NCBI GenBank assembly: GCA_041394265.1
Contig: JAWKIO010000005.1
Span: 558,001-622,000, forward strand
DNA: 64,000 nucleotides
From: Acidimicrobiales bacterium
Lineage (GTDB): Bacteria > Actinomycetota > Acidimicrobiia > Acidimicrobiales > SZUA-35
Direction: 5' to 3'
In this document: positions 56,845 to 64,000 of the stretch, piece by piece
Layout: each line of letters opens with the position of its first letter
Numbering within the stretch: the first letter of the stretch is position 1
The notes under the pieces: generated by a model
Databases searched by the model: none
What the model was told of the DNA's origin: nothing
Seen by the model: only the letters and a program-made list of their open reading frames with translations
Program-made: the position numbers and the translations under genes

Positions 56845-58458
56845 TCAGCCCCGCCGAGCCGGGCGCGAGGAGCCGGTGTCGGCAAGCGCTCGACTCACTT
56901 CGAGCGAGGTCATGCCCGGCGTGTTCGAAACCGTGTCGCGGGGCTTGAACCAGACCTCGGGGTCGATCACCGACGCGTCGACCGGCTTGTTGAAGAGGTA
57001 GCCCTGCATGACGTTGACGCCCAGGTCGAGCAGCTGACGAACTTGGCGCTCGTTCTCGACACCTTCGGCCACGATGTTCATGTCGAGCGCCTTGGCCATG
57101 GCGATGATGGCCTCGATGATCGCGCGATTCGACGTGCCCTGCTCCATGGAGTCGACGAAGGTCTTGTCGATCTTCAGCGTGGTCACCATGTCGAACTGCT
57201 TGACGTAGCTCAACGAGGACTGGCCCGTGCCGAAGTCATCGATCGCCAGGTTGACGCCGAGGTCGCGGATGTCGCGCAGCATCTTCAGGCCGTCGAGATG
57301 ATCGACGATCACGTCCTCGATGATCTCGAGCACGAGTTGCTGGGGCGGCAGCCCACTCCAGGCCAGGATGTCGGCCACGCGTTGGGGCAGCTGGGTATCG
57401 AGGAGTTGCTGCTCGGCGATGTTGACTGCCATGCGGATGTTGCGAGCATCGGGCGACAGGTGGTTCCACACCGCGGCCTGGGCGCACGCTTCCTTCAGCA
57501 CCATCTCGCCGATACGTGCTATCATGCCGGTCTCCTCGGCAACCCCGAGGAACTCGCCGGGACCGATCAGGCCGCGAGTCGGGTGGTTCCAGCGGACCAG
57601 CGCCTCGAAGCCGTAGAGCCGCTTCTGCGGCACGTTGACGAGTGGCTGGTAGAAGACGACGAGCTGTTCCTCGTCGAGGGCTCGAACGAGGTCGCGCTCG
57701 ATGTCGAGGCGGTTCATCACCTGCTGGCGCTGAGCTTCGTCGAACACGGCGTAGCCGCTGCGGCTCTTCTTGGCCCGGTACATGGCGGCGTCGGCGTCGC
57801 GAACGAGGTCTTCGGGCTTGCGGGTGTCGGCCGGCAGTGCGATGGCCACACCGATCGATGTCGAGACGACCTGGGCGGCACCGTTCAGCGAGACCGGCTG
57901 CTGGAACGACTTGAGGATCTGTTCGGCGACGGCGAGCACGGAGCGTTCCGAGAGCAGATCTCGGCAGACGACGACGAACTCGTCGCCGCCGAAGCGGGCC
58001 ACCATGTCGCTGCCGCGCACGGCACTCTTGAGTCGGGTGGCGACGATCCGCAGCAGCTCATCGCCGGCTTCGTGCCCCATCGAGTCGTTGATGACCTTGA
58101 ACCGGTCGAGATCGAGGAACAGCACACCGAGGACGGTGTCGTTCTTCTTGGCGCGAGCCGAAGCCCGTTCGAGTTCGACGAACAGCGAGTTCCGGTTGGC
58201 GAGTCCGGTGAGGTTGTCGTGCTGCGCCTGGTGCTCGACTTGCGCCAACGAGTGCACGTTGTGGCGCTGGGACCAGTTCTGCCAGATGGCGCCGACGCCA
58301 CCACCGATGGCACCGACGGCGCCAGAGGCTCCGGCGATGACGAGCGACGACTGTGAGAGGTCGGCAACGATGAAGAGCGCGGCAAGCCAAACAACGGCGG
58401 TGGCGATACCACAGCCGATCACGATCCCTGGTGACAGGGCTACTCGCCGGTCGTACAC
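56845..58458 (-). CDS. Membrane-bound GGDEF-EAL protein with intact motifs
   Basis: A 537-residue c-di-GMP turnover enzyme. Two N-terminal membrane helices (about residues 8-55) are followed by a GGDEF domain (about 75-245) with MVARFGGDEFVVV and an EAL domain (about 265-515) with YGFEALVRWNHP, NIAEQQLL, the loop DDFGTGQSSL, the Lys of LKIDKTFVD and VAEGVENERQ. All residues for both synthesis and hydrolysis are in place. There is no periplasmic sensor domain, so the input must be by membrane or protein contact. GTG start with GGAAGG directly before it. Divergent from the HEPN-TM gene. Confidence 0.93.
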   Translation of the reverse strand: MYDRRVALSPGIVIGCGIATAVVWLAALFIVADLSQSSLVIAGASGAVGAIGGGVGAIWQNWSQRHNVHSLAQVEHQAQHDNLTGLANRNSLFVELERASARAKKNDTVLGVLFLDLDRFKVINDSMGHEAGDELLRIVATRLKSAVRGSDMVARFGGDEFVVVCRDLLSERSVLAVAEQILKSFQQPVSLNGAAQVVSTSIGVAIALPADTRKPEDLVRDADAAMYRAKKSRSGYAVFDEAQRQQVMNRLDIERDLVRALDEEQLVVFYQPLVNVPQKRLYGFEALVRWNHPTRGLIGPGEFLGVAEETGMIARIGEMVLKEACAQAAVWNHLSPDARNIRMAVNIAEQQLLDTQLPQRVADILAWSGLPPQQLVLEIIEDVIVDHLDGLKMLRDIRDLGVNLAIDDFGTGQSSLSYVKQFDMVTTLKIDKTFVDSMEQGTSNRAIIEAIIAMAKALDMNIVAEGVENERQVRQLLDLGVNVMQGYLFNKPVDASVIDPEVWFKPRDTVSNTPGMTSLEVSRALADTGSSRPARRG

Positions 58459-58610
58459 CCTTCCATTAACGGCAGAAGATCGGCCGAGTTGAGCGCTCAG
58501 GTCCGCCGATTCGCTGCCGATAGTGAGACAGCACCGGGGAGGTGTCGCTCACGGGCGCCCACCCTCGTTCTCGACCACGCTCGCACCGGAAAGGGGGCTT
58601 CGGACTCTCC

Positions 58611-59387
58611 ATGACAACCGAACGTTCCCGTACCCCGAGTCTGGCGCTCAGCCGCCATGCCCAGATGGCCGAGGCCTTCGAGATCTTCGCCGCGGGCATG
58701 GGCCCCTTCATCGACGAGCGCATGACCCGCTACTTCGCCGACGACCCCTCCTGGGAGGAAGCGGCGGCGAATCGAATGGGTCGCGCCAACGAGCACGGGG
58801 CAGCCGACCCGCTGTTCCAGCTGCTGGTCATGCGACGGTTCTGGGGCCCCGTCTTCGCCGAGTTCTTCGGCCAGGATCTCCGTGGTCTGGTTGCCCAACT
58901 CGTCGAGGCCCGGAATCTGTGGGCGCACTTCAATCTGCCCGACGACACGGCCTATCTCGACCGAATCCTCCTCGCCATCGAGCGCATCCTCGCGCCGGTC
59001 GATCCCGATCCGGTCCGTCAGCTGCGCCAGCTCCGCGGCCGGCTGAAGAATCCGACCACTGACGACACCGAAGCCTCCGATCTCGAGGCATCGATCGACA
59101 TCGTCGCGCTCAGGGCCCAACTCGGCGAGAGTGAAGGCGCATTCCAAGAGGTGCAGTCGCAGCTCGACAACATGAAGAAGCAGCTGGACGTGAGCCGCAA
59201 GGCCTCGGCCGGCAAACAACTCCGCCTCACGCAGCTCGAACAGGAACTGCTCGAACGCGAGGGGCGTGCCACGGAACTGGCAACGGCCATCGAGTTCGAG
59301 CGAATCACTCGCAATCGCGTGGAATGGCTCTTCGTCAGCTTCATCGCCGTGATGCTCGTGGTCATGGTCCTGCTCGCCCAGACCTGA
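58611..59387 (+). CDS. HEPN (Swt1-like) protein with coiled coil and C-terminal membrane anchor
   Basis: A 258-residue protein. Residues about 15-130 match the HEPN domain of the Swt1 type: AEAFEIFAAGMGPFIDERM, then DPLFQLLVMRRFWGPVFAEFFG and VAQLVEARNLWAHF. The last holds R101-NLWA-H106, the Rx4-6H motif that forms the RNase site in active HEPN proteins. Residues about 150-232 are a charged coiled coil (ALRAQLGESEGAFQEVQSQL, QLEQELLEREG), and residues 237-257 form one membrane helix at the very C-terminus (VEWLFVSFIAVMLVVMVLL). HEPN ribonucleases occur in toxin-antitoxin and anti-phage systems. AAGGGGG lies about 13 nt before the ATG. No antitoxin gene is adjacent. Confidence 0.75.
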   Translation: MTTERSRTPSLALSRHAQMAEAFEIFAAGMGPFIDERMTRYFADDPSWEEAAANRMGRANEHGAADPLFQLLVMRRFWGPVFAEFFGQDLRGLVAQLVEARNLWAHFNLPDDTAYLDRILLAIERILAPVDPDPVRQLRQLRGRLKNPTTDDTEASDLEASIDIVALRAQLGESEGAFQEVQSQLDNMKKQLDVSRKASAGKQLRLTQLEQELLEREGRATELATAIEFERITRNRVEWLFVSFIAVMLVVMVLLAQT

Positions 59388-59448
59388 CGGTCCAGCGGTA
59401 CCAGCCCGGCGTCGGTGCTAGCGTCCGAGCGACGACGGGGGGACCGAC

Positions 59449-60543
59449 GTGAACGCACTACCCACATCGAGCCAGGCCATCACGGTCGACTGGCTCAACA
59501 TCGCCTTGAGCGACGAGGTACGAGATGGCGCCCGCGTCACGAAGGTCGATGCCGAGGTCATCGGCGAAGGCGTCGGCTTCATCGGCGAGGTGGCTCGGCT
59601 GACCCTGACCTACGACGCGCCGACGCCTTCATCCACGACGTCGATGATTTCCAAGCTGCCGACGACCAATGAGGGGTTCAAGCATCTCGGACTCATGCTC
59701 GGCTTCTACGAGAAGGAGTCGGGGTTCTTCCGTGACGTCGCGCCCGAGATCCAACTCCGGATCCCAGCGTGCTTCCACAACGCAGCCCACGACAACGACT
59801 TCATCCTCCTGCTCGAGGACCTCGCGCCGATGCGCGCCGGGAACCAGCTCGCCTCCTGCACCTTGGAGGAAGCCGGGCTGGCGCTCGAGGCGGTGGCGCT
59901 GCTTCATGCCCACTGGTGGCAGAACCCCCGTCTCGAGGAGTTCTCGTCATGGCTCCCCGGTCCGGACAGCCCCTACTTCCAGATCCTGAAGGGTGCGTAT
60001 CTCGGTGGGCTCGAGCGGTTCCACACCGTCTTCGGCCACCTCGTCAGCCCGGACATCGAATTGCTCGTGAACCGAGCTGCCGAGGACTACGAGGCCATGG
60101 TCGCGGCCGGGGCAGGACGGCATCCACACACCTTCATCCACGGTGACTTCCGACTCGACAACATGATGTTCGGGGACGGACCCGACGACCCACCGTTCGC
60201 CCTGCTCGACTGGCAACTGCCGTTCCAGGCCAACCCATTGTGGGATGTCGTCTACTTCCTCGGCGGCAACTTCGAGCCTGCGTGGCGACGCACCCACGAG
60301 GACGAGTTGCTCGTTCGATACCACCAGGTGCTGGTGGCGAATGGTGTCGAGGACTACTCGCTCGAACACTGTCGGGAGGACTATCGCGCCGCAGGACTCG
60401 TGCTGCTCGGCTACCTGGTGACCGGAGCCAACGATGTCGACCTCGACACGTTGAACGATCGCGGCCGGGAGCTCATCGAGACGATGTTCACCCGATACTC
60501 GACCACCATCCTCGATCTCGGCTCGGCCGACTTCCTCCCCTGA
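59449..60543 (+). CDS. Phosphotransferase family protein (APH/CHK-like kinase)
   Basis: A 364-residue eukaryotic-like small-molecule kinase. The Brenner loop is FIHGDFRLDNMMF (HGDxxxxN), followed by ALLDWQLPFQANPLWDVVYF with the metal Asp. Upstream are a VAEV-like Gly-rich loop (VIGEGVGFIGEVARLTL), the Lys of ISKLP and FILLLEDLAP (hinge). It resembles the DUF1679/CHK ecdysteroid-kinase-like group that phosphorylates alcohols; resistance to antibiotics is not implied. GTG start after GGGGGGAC; TAGCGT at 59418-59423 is a possible -10. Convergent with the next gene, stop codons 3 bp apart. Confidence 0.85.
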   Translation: MNALPTSSQAITVDWLNIALSDEVRDGARVTKVDAEVIGEGVGFIGEVARLTLTYDAPTPSSTTSMISKLPTTNEGFKHLGLMLGFYEKESGFFRDVAPEIQLRIPACFHNAAHDNDFILLLEDLAPMRAGNQLASCTLEEAGLALEAVALLHAHWWQNPRLEEFSSWLPGPDSPYFQILKGAYLGGLERFHTVFGHLVSPDIELLVNRAAEDYEAMVAAGAGRHPHTFIHGDFRLDNMMFGDGPDDPPFALLDWQLPFQANPLWDVVYFLGGNFEPAWRRTHEDELLVRYHQVLVANGVEDYSLEHCREDYRAAGLVLLGYLVTGANDVDLDTLNDRGRELIETMFTRYSTTILDLGSADFLP

Positions 60544-60546
60544 GGC

Positions 60547-61449
60547 TCAGTTCGGGCGGCGGGTTGCTCGCGCCATCACACGGTCGACACAGCGCCGAAC
60601 GGCGTCCGCACCTTGCGGGTGCAGCAGGAGACCGTCGTGGTCGACGCCGGGAACGATGGCGGCAGCGACGTGGGCGTGGCGACGCTCGAGTTCCAGCGGA
60701 TCGCCGAGCACCACGTCATCGGCGACGACAGGCCGGGCCCACGCGGCAACGCTGAGCACCTCGACAGGGACGCCGATCCGCTCGATGGCGCTGGATTTCG
60801 CCGGGTCGAGGAGGAGTTCGCTTCCGTCGAACCAGACGGCTGACTCGTTGGTGCGGCTACGAACCTGAGGTGGTGTCCCACCGAGGTCGTGGAGCACGGT
60901 CGCCACGAACACGTCGTCGGCCGTACCGGTCGACATCCCTCGTGCTCGGGCGGCGAGCAGTGCCGTGTCGCGATCCGGATAGACCGTCCGCAACCGTTGC
61001 AGCAGTGGGAGCAACGCTGCGTCGATCACTACGGCGTGATCGCCGATCACGCGGATCGGAACACCGCCGTCGATCAGGACGCAACCGTGGACGCGGTCCG
61101 GGTGACGTTCGGCCATGGAGGTGGCGATCGACGCTCCCGTGCCGTGTCCGACGAGGACGCAGGAGCCGGCTCCGGTGTGATCGAGCACGGCGATCACGTC
61201 GGCAACGTGCGCATCGATGCCGAAGGGTTCGGGGAGCTCGCCGCTCGCGGCGCGGCCGCGAAGGTCCGGCGCCAGTGCGGTCGTCGCCGGGTCGAGTCGT
61301 GAGGTCACCGAGCGCCAACTCACCGAGTTCGCTGCAAGGTCGTGAAGGAACACCACGCTGCCGTTCGAGCGCTCGGGCGACGCGCCGCTGACCTCGACCG
61401 ACAGCTCCCCACCCGCGACGGGCACCGAGATCGAGCGTCGCTGCTGCAT
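60547..61449 (-). CDS. Alpha/beta-hydrolase fold protein lacking the nucleophile
   Basis: A 300-residue alpha/beta-hydrolase: VVFLHDLAANSVSWRSV (HG-type oxyanion loop reads HD), then LAPDLRGRAASG and CVLVGHGTGASIATSMAE. In the nucleophile elbow GxSxG the Ser is Gly (GHGTG), while the later His is kept (VPGVDHDGLLLHP). It is therefore unlikely to be a normal hydrolase; a binding or altered catalytic role is possible. A sequencing error would have to alter one codon. The start ATG at 61449 has a leaderless -10; it is divergent from the SDR gene. Confidence 0.82.
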   Translation of the reverse strand: MQQRRSISVPVAGGELSVEVSGASPERSNGSVVFLHDLAANSVSWRSVTSRLDPATTALAPDLRGRAASGELPEPFGIDAHVADVIAVLDHTGAGSCVLVGHGTGASIATSMAERHPDRVHGCVLIDGGVPIRVIGDHAVVIDAALLPLLQRLRTVYPDRDTALLAARARGMSTGTADDVFVATVLHDLGGTPPQVRSRTNESAVWFDGSELLLDPAKSSAIERIGVPVEVLSVAAWARPVVADDVVLGDPLELERRHAHVAAAIVPGVDHDGLLLHPQGADAVRRCVDRVMARATRRPN

Positions 61450-61456
61450 GGACGTG

Positions 61457-61462
61457 AACCTA
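61457..61462 (-). promoter_or_regulatory. Leaderless -10 box of the alpha/beta-hydrolase gene
   Basis: TAGGTT on the minus strand, 7 nt before ATG 61449. Confidence 0.45.
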
Positions 61463-61477
61463 CCGTTGGTTCTGACC

Positions 61478-61483
61478 TAACGT
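61478..61483 (+). promoter_or_regulatory. Leaderless -10 box of the SDR gene
   Basis: TAACGT lies 8 nt before ATG 61492. Confidence 0.45.
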
Positions 61484-61491
61484 CGGGCGCC

Positions 61492-62250
61492 ATGGACCTT
61501 CGACTCGACGACAAAGTAGCCCTCGTGACCGGTGGATCACGAGGAATCGGCAAGGCGATCGCCACCATGTACGCCGAAGCCGGTGCCCGGGTGATGATCG
61601 TGTCCCGCAAGGCCGAGTCGCTCGAGGCCGCCGCCGCCGAGATCGGCCACGGATGCCAATGGATCTCGGCCAACACCGGCGATGCCGACTCGGCTGCCAT
61701 GGCCATCGACGCCACCATCGAGCGCCTGGGTGGTCTCGACATCCTCGTCAACAACGCCGCGACGAACCCCTATGCCGGACCGATGATCGACGTCGACCAG
61801 GGCCGCTGGGAGAAGACGCTCCAGGTCAACCTCACCGCTCCCCTGCTGTGGACCCAGACGGCGTGGCAGAAGGCGATGAAGGACAACGGCGGCGTCGTCA
61901 TCAACATCTCGTCGGTCGGTGGGCTCAGCACCAGTGCCGTGCTCGGGGTCTACGACCTCACCAAGTCGGCGCTCATCCACATGACCGAGCAGCTCGGCGC
62001 GGAACTCGGCCCCAAGGTGCGGGTCAACGTGATCTGCCCCGGCCTCATCAAGACCGATTTCGCTCGCATGCTCTGGGAGGGCGAACGGGGCGCCGAGGTG
62101 GCCGAGCGCTATCCGCTGAAGCGCCTGGGTGAGCCCGAAGACATCGCTGCGGCCGCTCTCTACCTGGCGAGCGACGCCGGGAGCTGGATGACCGGCCAGA
62201 AGATCGTCCTCGACGGCGGCGGTCTCGTGGCCTTCCCTGCCTTCGACTGA
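61492..62250 (+). CDS. Short-chain dehydrogenase/reductase (FabG-like)
   Basis: A 252-residue SDR: VALVTGGSRGIGKAIA (TGxxxGxG), ILVNNAATNPYAG (NNAA for NNAG), the catalytic Ser of NISSVGG and YDLTKSALIHM (YxxxK), ending ASWMTGQKIVLDGGG-like. SRK after strand 2 favours NADP. The sequence type is close to the glucose/3-oxoacyl reductases of actinobacteria; the substrate is unknown. Divergent from the hydrolase gene with a 42-bp gap, so both promoters abut. Confidence 0.93.
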   Translation: MDLRLDDKVALVTGGSRGIGKAIATMYAEAGARVMIVSRKAESLEAAAAEIGHGCQWISANTGDADSAAMAIDATIERLGGLDILVNNAATNPYAGPMIDVDQGRWEKTLQVNLTAPLLWTQTAWQKAMKDNGGVVINISSVGGLSTSAVLGVYDLTKSALIHMTEQLGAELGPKVRVNVICPGLIKTDFARMLWEGERGAEVAERYPLKRLGEPEDIAAAALYLASDAGSWMTGQKIVLDGGGLVAFPAFD

Positions 62251-62283
62251 CCGACCATCGGCGCTCCTCGGCGAAGGTGCACC

Positions 62284-63072
62284 TCAGGGGGCGCCGAGCA
62301 CCGATCGGCAGAAGGCTTCGGTCTCGGCGTCGAGCGGAAAGAAGCTCTCGAGCCGCAGTTCGTCGAGCGTGATGTTGCTCGGCGCGTTGAAGGCCGTGAT
62401 GGTGGTCATGAACGACAAGACCGCATCGCCGACCCGGAACCGGAGCGGGATCGCCGGCTCGGCGCCGGCTGCCAGGTCGGGTTGCCGCCAGTCGTCGGGC
62501 ACGTCGGGGGCGTCGAGCAGATCGGCCAAGAGGTCGGCCATGGCTTCGTCGTTGGGTCGGTGGAGGACCTCGCGCTGGATACGGCGCAGGATCTCGCTCG
62601 CCGTTCGCGGCCAGTCGTCGATCAGTGGTCGAGCTGCGGGGTCGAACAGCAGCCGAGCGACGTTGCGGTGAAGATCGAGGCCGGCGAGCGACATGAATCG
62701 TGCCGCCGCCTGATTCGTCGCAGCGAGCTCGTACCAGCGATCGACCACCAGCATCGGGAAGGGCTCGTGGTGGCGCAGCATGAGTTCGAGCGTCAGTTGG
62801 AGCGGCCCGTTGAGCATGGCCTCGACCCCGGGGTCGGGATAGTGGGCGTCGAACCCGGCTGCCCGCAGGACTTCATTGCGTGATCGCAGTGGGACATCGA
62901 GCGTTTCGAGCAACAACATGACCATCTCGACGCTCGGACGCGATCGGCCGGTCTCGAGAAAGCTCAGGTGTCGAGTCGACACGCCGGCGTTGAGGCTGAG
63001 GTCGAGCTGGCTCAGCCCCCGCTGCGATCGCCAGTAGCGAAGTAGGGCGGGAAGCGCTCGATCTGTGGACAT
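62284..63072 (-). CDS. XRE-family regulator with MmyB-like ligand domain
   Basis: A 262-residue regulator. The HTH_XRE domain (about residues 8-65) reads LPALLRYWRSQRGLSQLDLSL, then GVSTRHLSFLETGRSRPS. The C-terminal domain is MmyB-like: PFPMLVVDRWYELAATNQAAARFM, then RNVARLLFDPAARPLIDDW and GDAVLSFMTTITAFNAPSNITLDELRLESFFPLD. In MmyB this pocket binds a fatty acid-like ligand. ATG 63072 has a leaderless -10. Divergent from the hydrolase gene at 63162, which it probably regulates (inference from position). Confidence 0.93.
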   Translation of the reverse strand: MSTDRALPALLRYWRSQRGLSQLDLSLNAGVSTRHLSFLETGRSRPSVEMVMLLLETLDVPLRSRNEVLRAAGFDAHYPDPGVEAMLNGPLQLTLELMLRHHEPFPMLVVDRWYELAATNQAAARFMSLAGLDLHRNVARLLFDPAARPLIDDWPRTASEILRRIQREVLHRPNDEAMADLLADLLDAPDVPDDWRQPDLAAGAEPAIPLRFRVGDAVLSFMTTITAFNAPSNITLDELRLESFFPLDAETEAFCRSVLGAP

Positions 63073-63079
63073 GAACGCG

Positions 63080-63085
63080 AGCGTA
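63080..63085 (-). promoter_or_regulatory. Leaderless -10 box of the XRE gene
   Basis: TACGCT on the minus strand, 7 nt before ATG 63072. Confidence 0.45.
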
Positions 63086-63148
63086 GGATGCTCGGGCCTC
63101 GGGCGGCAGTTACCCGTACAGGTCATGGCCCAATGAGTCGCACATCCG

Positions 63149-63154
63149 TAGGTT
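63149..63154 (+). promoter_or_regulatory. Leaderless -10 box of the terminal hydrolase gene
   Basis: TAGGTT lies 7 nt before ATG 63162. Confidence 0.45.
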
Positions 63155-63161
63155 CGATCCC

Positions 63162-64000
63162 ATGACACCACGCACCCATGTCCCCATCACCAACGGTCGG
63201 CTCGGCTATCGCTGTGTCGGCGACGGCCCCGACATCGTCTTCGTCCACGGATGGCCGCTCCATCGCGAGATCTGGGCCGAGGTCGCGGCGGCCCTTCCCG
63301 GCCATCGATGCCATCTCATCGACCTCCCCGGCGCCGGGGACTCGGTCATGGACGACGCCGTCGAACTCGGCTTCGACTCGCTGTTGCGAGGTCTCGGTGA
63401 AGCGATCGATGAGCTCAGTCTCGAGCGTTTCGCCGTCGTTGCGAGCGACTCGGGCGGGATGGTGGCCCGTCGTCTGGTTGCCGATCGGGGCGAGCAGGTG
63501 ACCGCGCTCGTCTTGACCGGCACCGAGATTCCCAACGAACGGCCATGGCTCCTCCGCCTCTTTCTCGCCGTGAGCCGCCTCCCGTTTGCAGCAAGCTTGC
63601 TCCGGCTCAACCTCGGGACCAGGCTGCTGCTCCATTCGCCGCTCGTGCTCGGCGGTGCCTTCGACGACCGGTCGCTCATCGACGGCGCGTTCCACCGGTC
63701 GTTCGTGGAGCCGCTGCTCACCGATCGGTCGCTGATGAAGCGGCAGCTCGAGGTGCTGCGGTCCTATCGCTGGTCCGATGTGGATGCGCTGCTCGACGTT
63801 CACGCCAGGATCAGCGCGCCCACGCTGCTGTTGTGGGGAGCGAACGACCCGGTCTTTCCGGCCGACACGGCCCGCGGGATGCTCGACCAGTTCGCAGGCC
63901 CGGCCGCGTTCGAGTCGATCGAGCGGGGCAAGCTCTTCGCATTCGCCGAGTTTCCCGACCACTTCGCTGCGCGGGCAGCTGCCTTCCTCGCCAGTTCGGT
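63162..64000 (+). CDS. Alpha/beta-hydrolase, Asp-nucleophile type (partial at window end)
   Basis: The 279 codons to the window end encode most of an alpha/beta-hydrolase: DIVFVHGWPLHREIWAEVA (HGxP oxyanion loop), HLIDLPGAGDS, and a nucleophile elbow reading VVASDSGGMVA. This places Asp where hydrolases have Ser, as in haloalkane dehalogenases and epoxide hydrolases, although GHDWGG is altered to ASDSGG. TLLLWGANDPVFP supplies the acid region and FPDHFAARAAAFL the His. No stop codon is reached, so the last residues lie outside. It is divergent from the XRE/MmyB regulator across 89 bp. Confidence 0.85.
   Translation, partial: MTPRTHVPITNGRLGYRCVGDGPDIVFVHGWPLHREIWAEVAAALPGHRCHLIDLPGAGDSVMDDAVELGFDSLLRGLGEAIDELSLERFAVVASDSGGMVARRLVADRGEQVTALVLTGTEIPNERPWLLRLFLAVSRLPFAASLLRLNLGTRLLLHSPLVLGGAFDDRSLIDGAFHRSFVEPLLTDRSLMKRQLEVLRSYRWSDVDALLDVHARISAPTLLLWGANDPVFPADTARGMLDQFAGPAAFESIERGKLFAFAEFPDHFAARAAAFLASS

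Noticed and set aside
63123..63962. 279-codon minus-strand frame at the window end
   Set aside because: It is the antisense of the plus-strand alpha/beta-hydrolase, which has catalytic motifs, a leaderless promoter and runs off the window.

Overview
The window is a GC-rich, gene-dense actinobacterial chromosome segment. The gene set fits the class Acidimicrobiia (Ilumatobacter/Microthrix-like) best: MptB-type mannosyltransferase, DUF3097, DUF2237, an EccC-type ATPase, a DUF222-HNH protein, an ECF sigma factor, frequent GTG starts, and many start codons 6-8 nt downstream of a TAnnnT -10 box (leaderless mRNAs). This placement is inference from gene content. I see no insertion sequence, prophage, integrase, rRNA or CRISPR array. 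About 60 genes are supported, mostly housekeeping, interspersed with accessory systems.

Layout. 1-2.8 kb: the end of a helix-turn-helix regulator, a phosphoribosyltransferase, a repetitive membrane protein, tRNA-Ala(CGC) and a small membrane protein. 2.9-11.4 kb: molybdenum-cofactor genes (moaC, moaA, moeA) and galU, with a VOC protein, two acetyltransferase genes sharing a palindromic operator, a frameshifted glycerophosphodiesterase gene and two methyltransferases. 11.6-17.5 kb: an FmdB-like protein, a SAF/CpaB-like protein, and a three-gene operon (receiver/degenerate-GGDEF protein, membrane HEAT protein, processive glycosyltransferase) joined by 4-bp start/stop overlaps. 17.6-25 kb: a coupled tldD-tldE-PHP operon, a hot-dog thioesterase, dxs and a catalytically degenerate GGDEF-EAL protein. 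25-32 kb: TesB thioesterase, DUF2237, an M15-type lipoprotein, acyl-CoA synthetase, an acyltransferase-3/SGNH protein and DUF222-HNH.

32.2-45.9 kb: an ECF sigma/anti-sigma-like pair, a response regulator, ABC-F, TetR, a quinone oxidoreductase-SDR pair, a LiaF-like protein, FKBP, folD, an NfuA-like protein, a membrane-anchored trypsin-like protease and an MptB-like mannosyltransferase. 45.9-51.4 kb: a compact type VII secretion-like locus (WXG100 protein, small helical partner, candidate substrate, convergent EccC ATPase) behind an unusually AT-rich promoter. 51.4-64 kb: PatB/MalY aminotransferase, SDR, a second ABC-F, an array of seven ~95-bp tandem repeats lying exactly between two divergent leaderless promoters, DUF3097, an intact GGDEF-EAL protein, a HEPN-coiled-coil-membrane protein, a phosphotransferase, an alpha/beta-hydrolase lacking its nucleophile, an SDR, an XRE/MmyB-type regulator and a hydrolase cut by the window end.

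Most worth following up: the minimal T7SS-like locus, the HEPN-TM protein, the tandem repeat array, the receiver-HEAT-glycosyltransferase operon, and the shared palindromic operator of the acetyltransferase pair.
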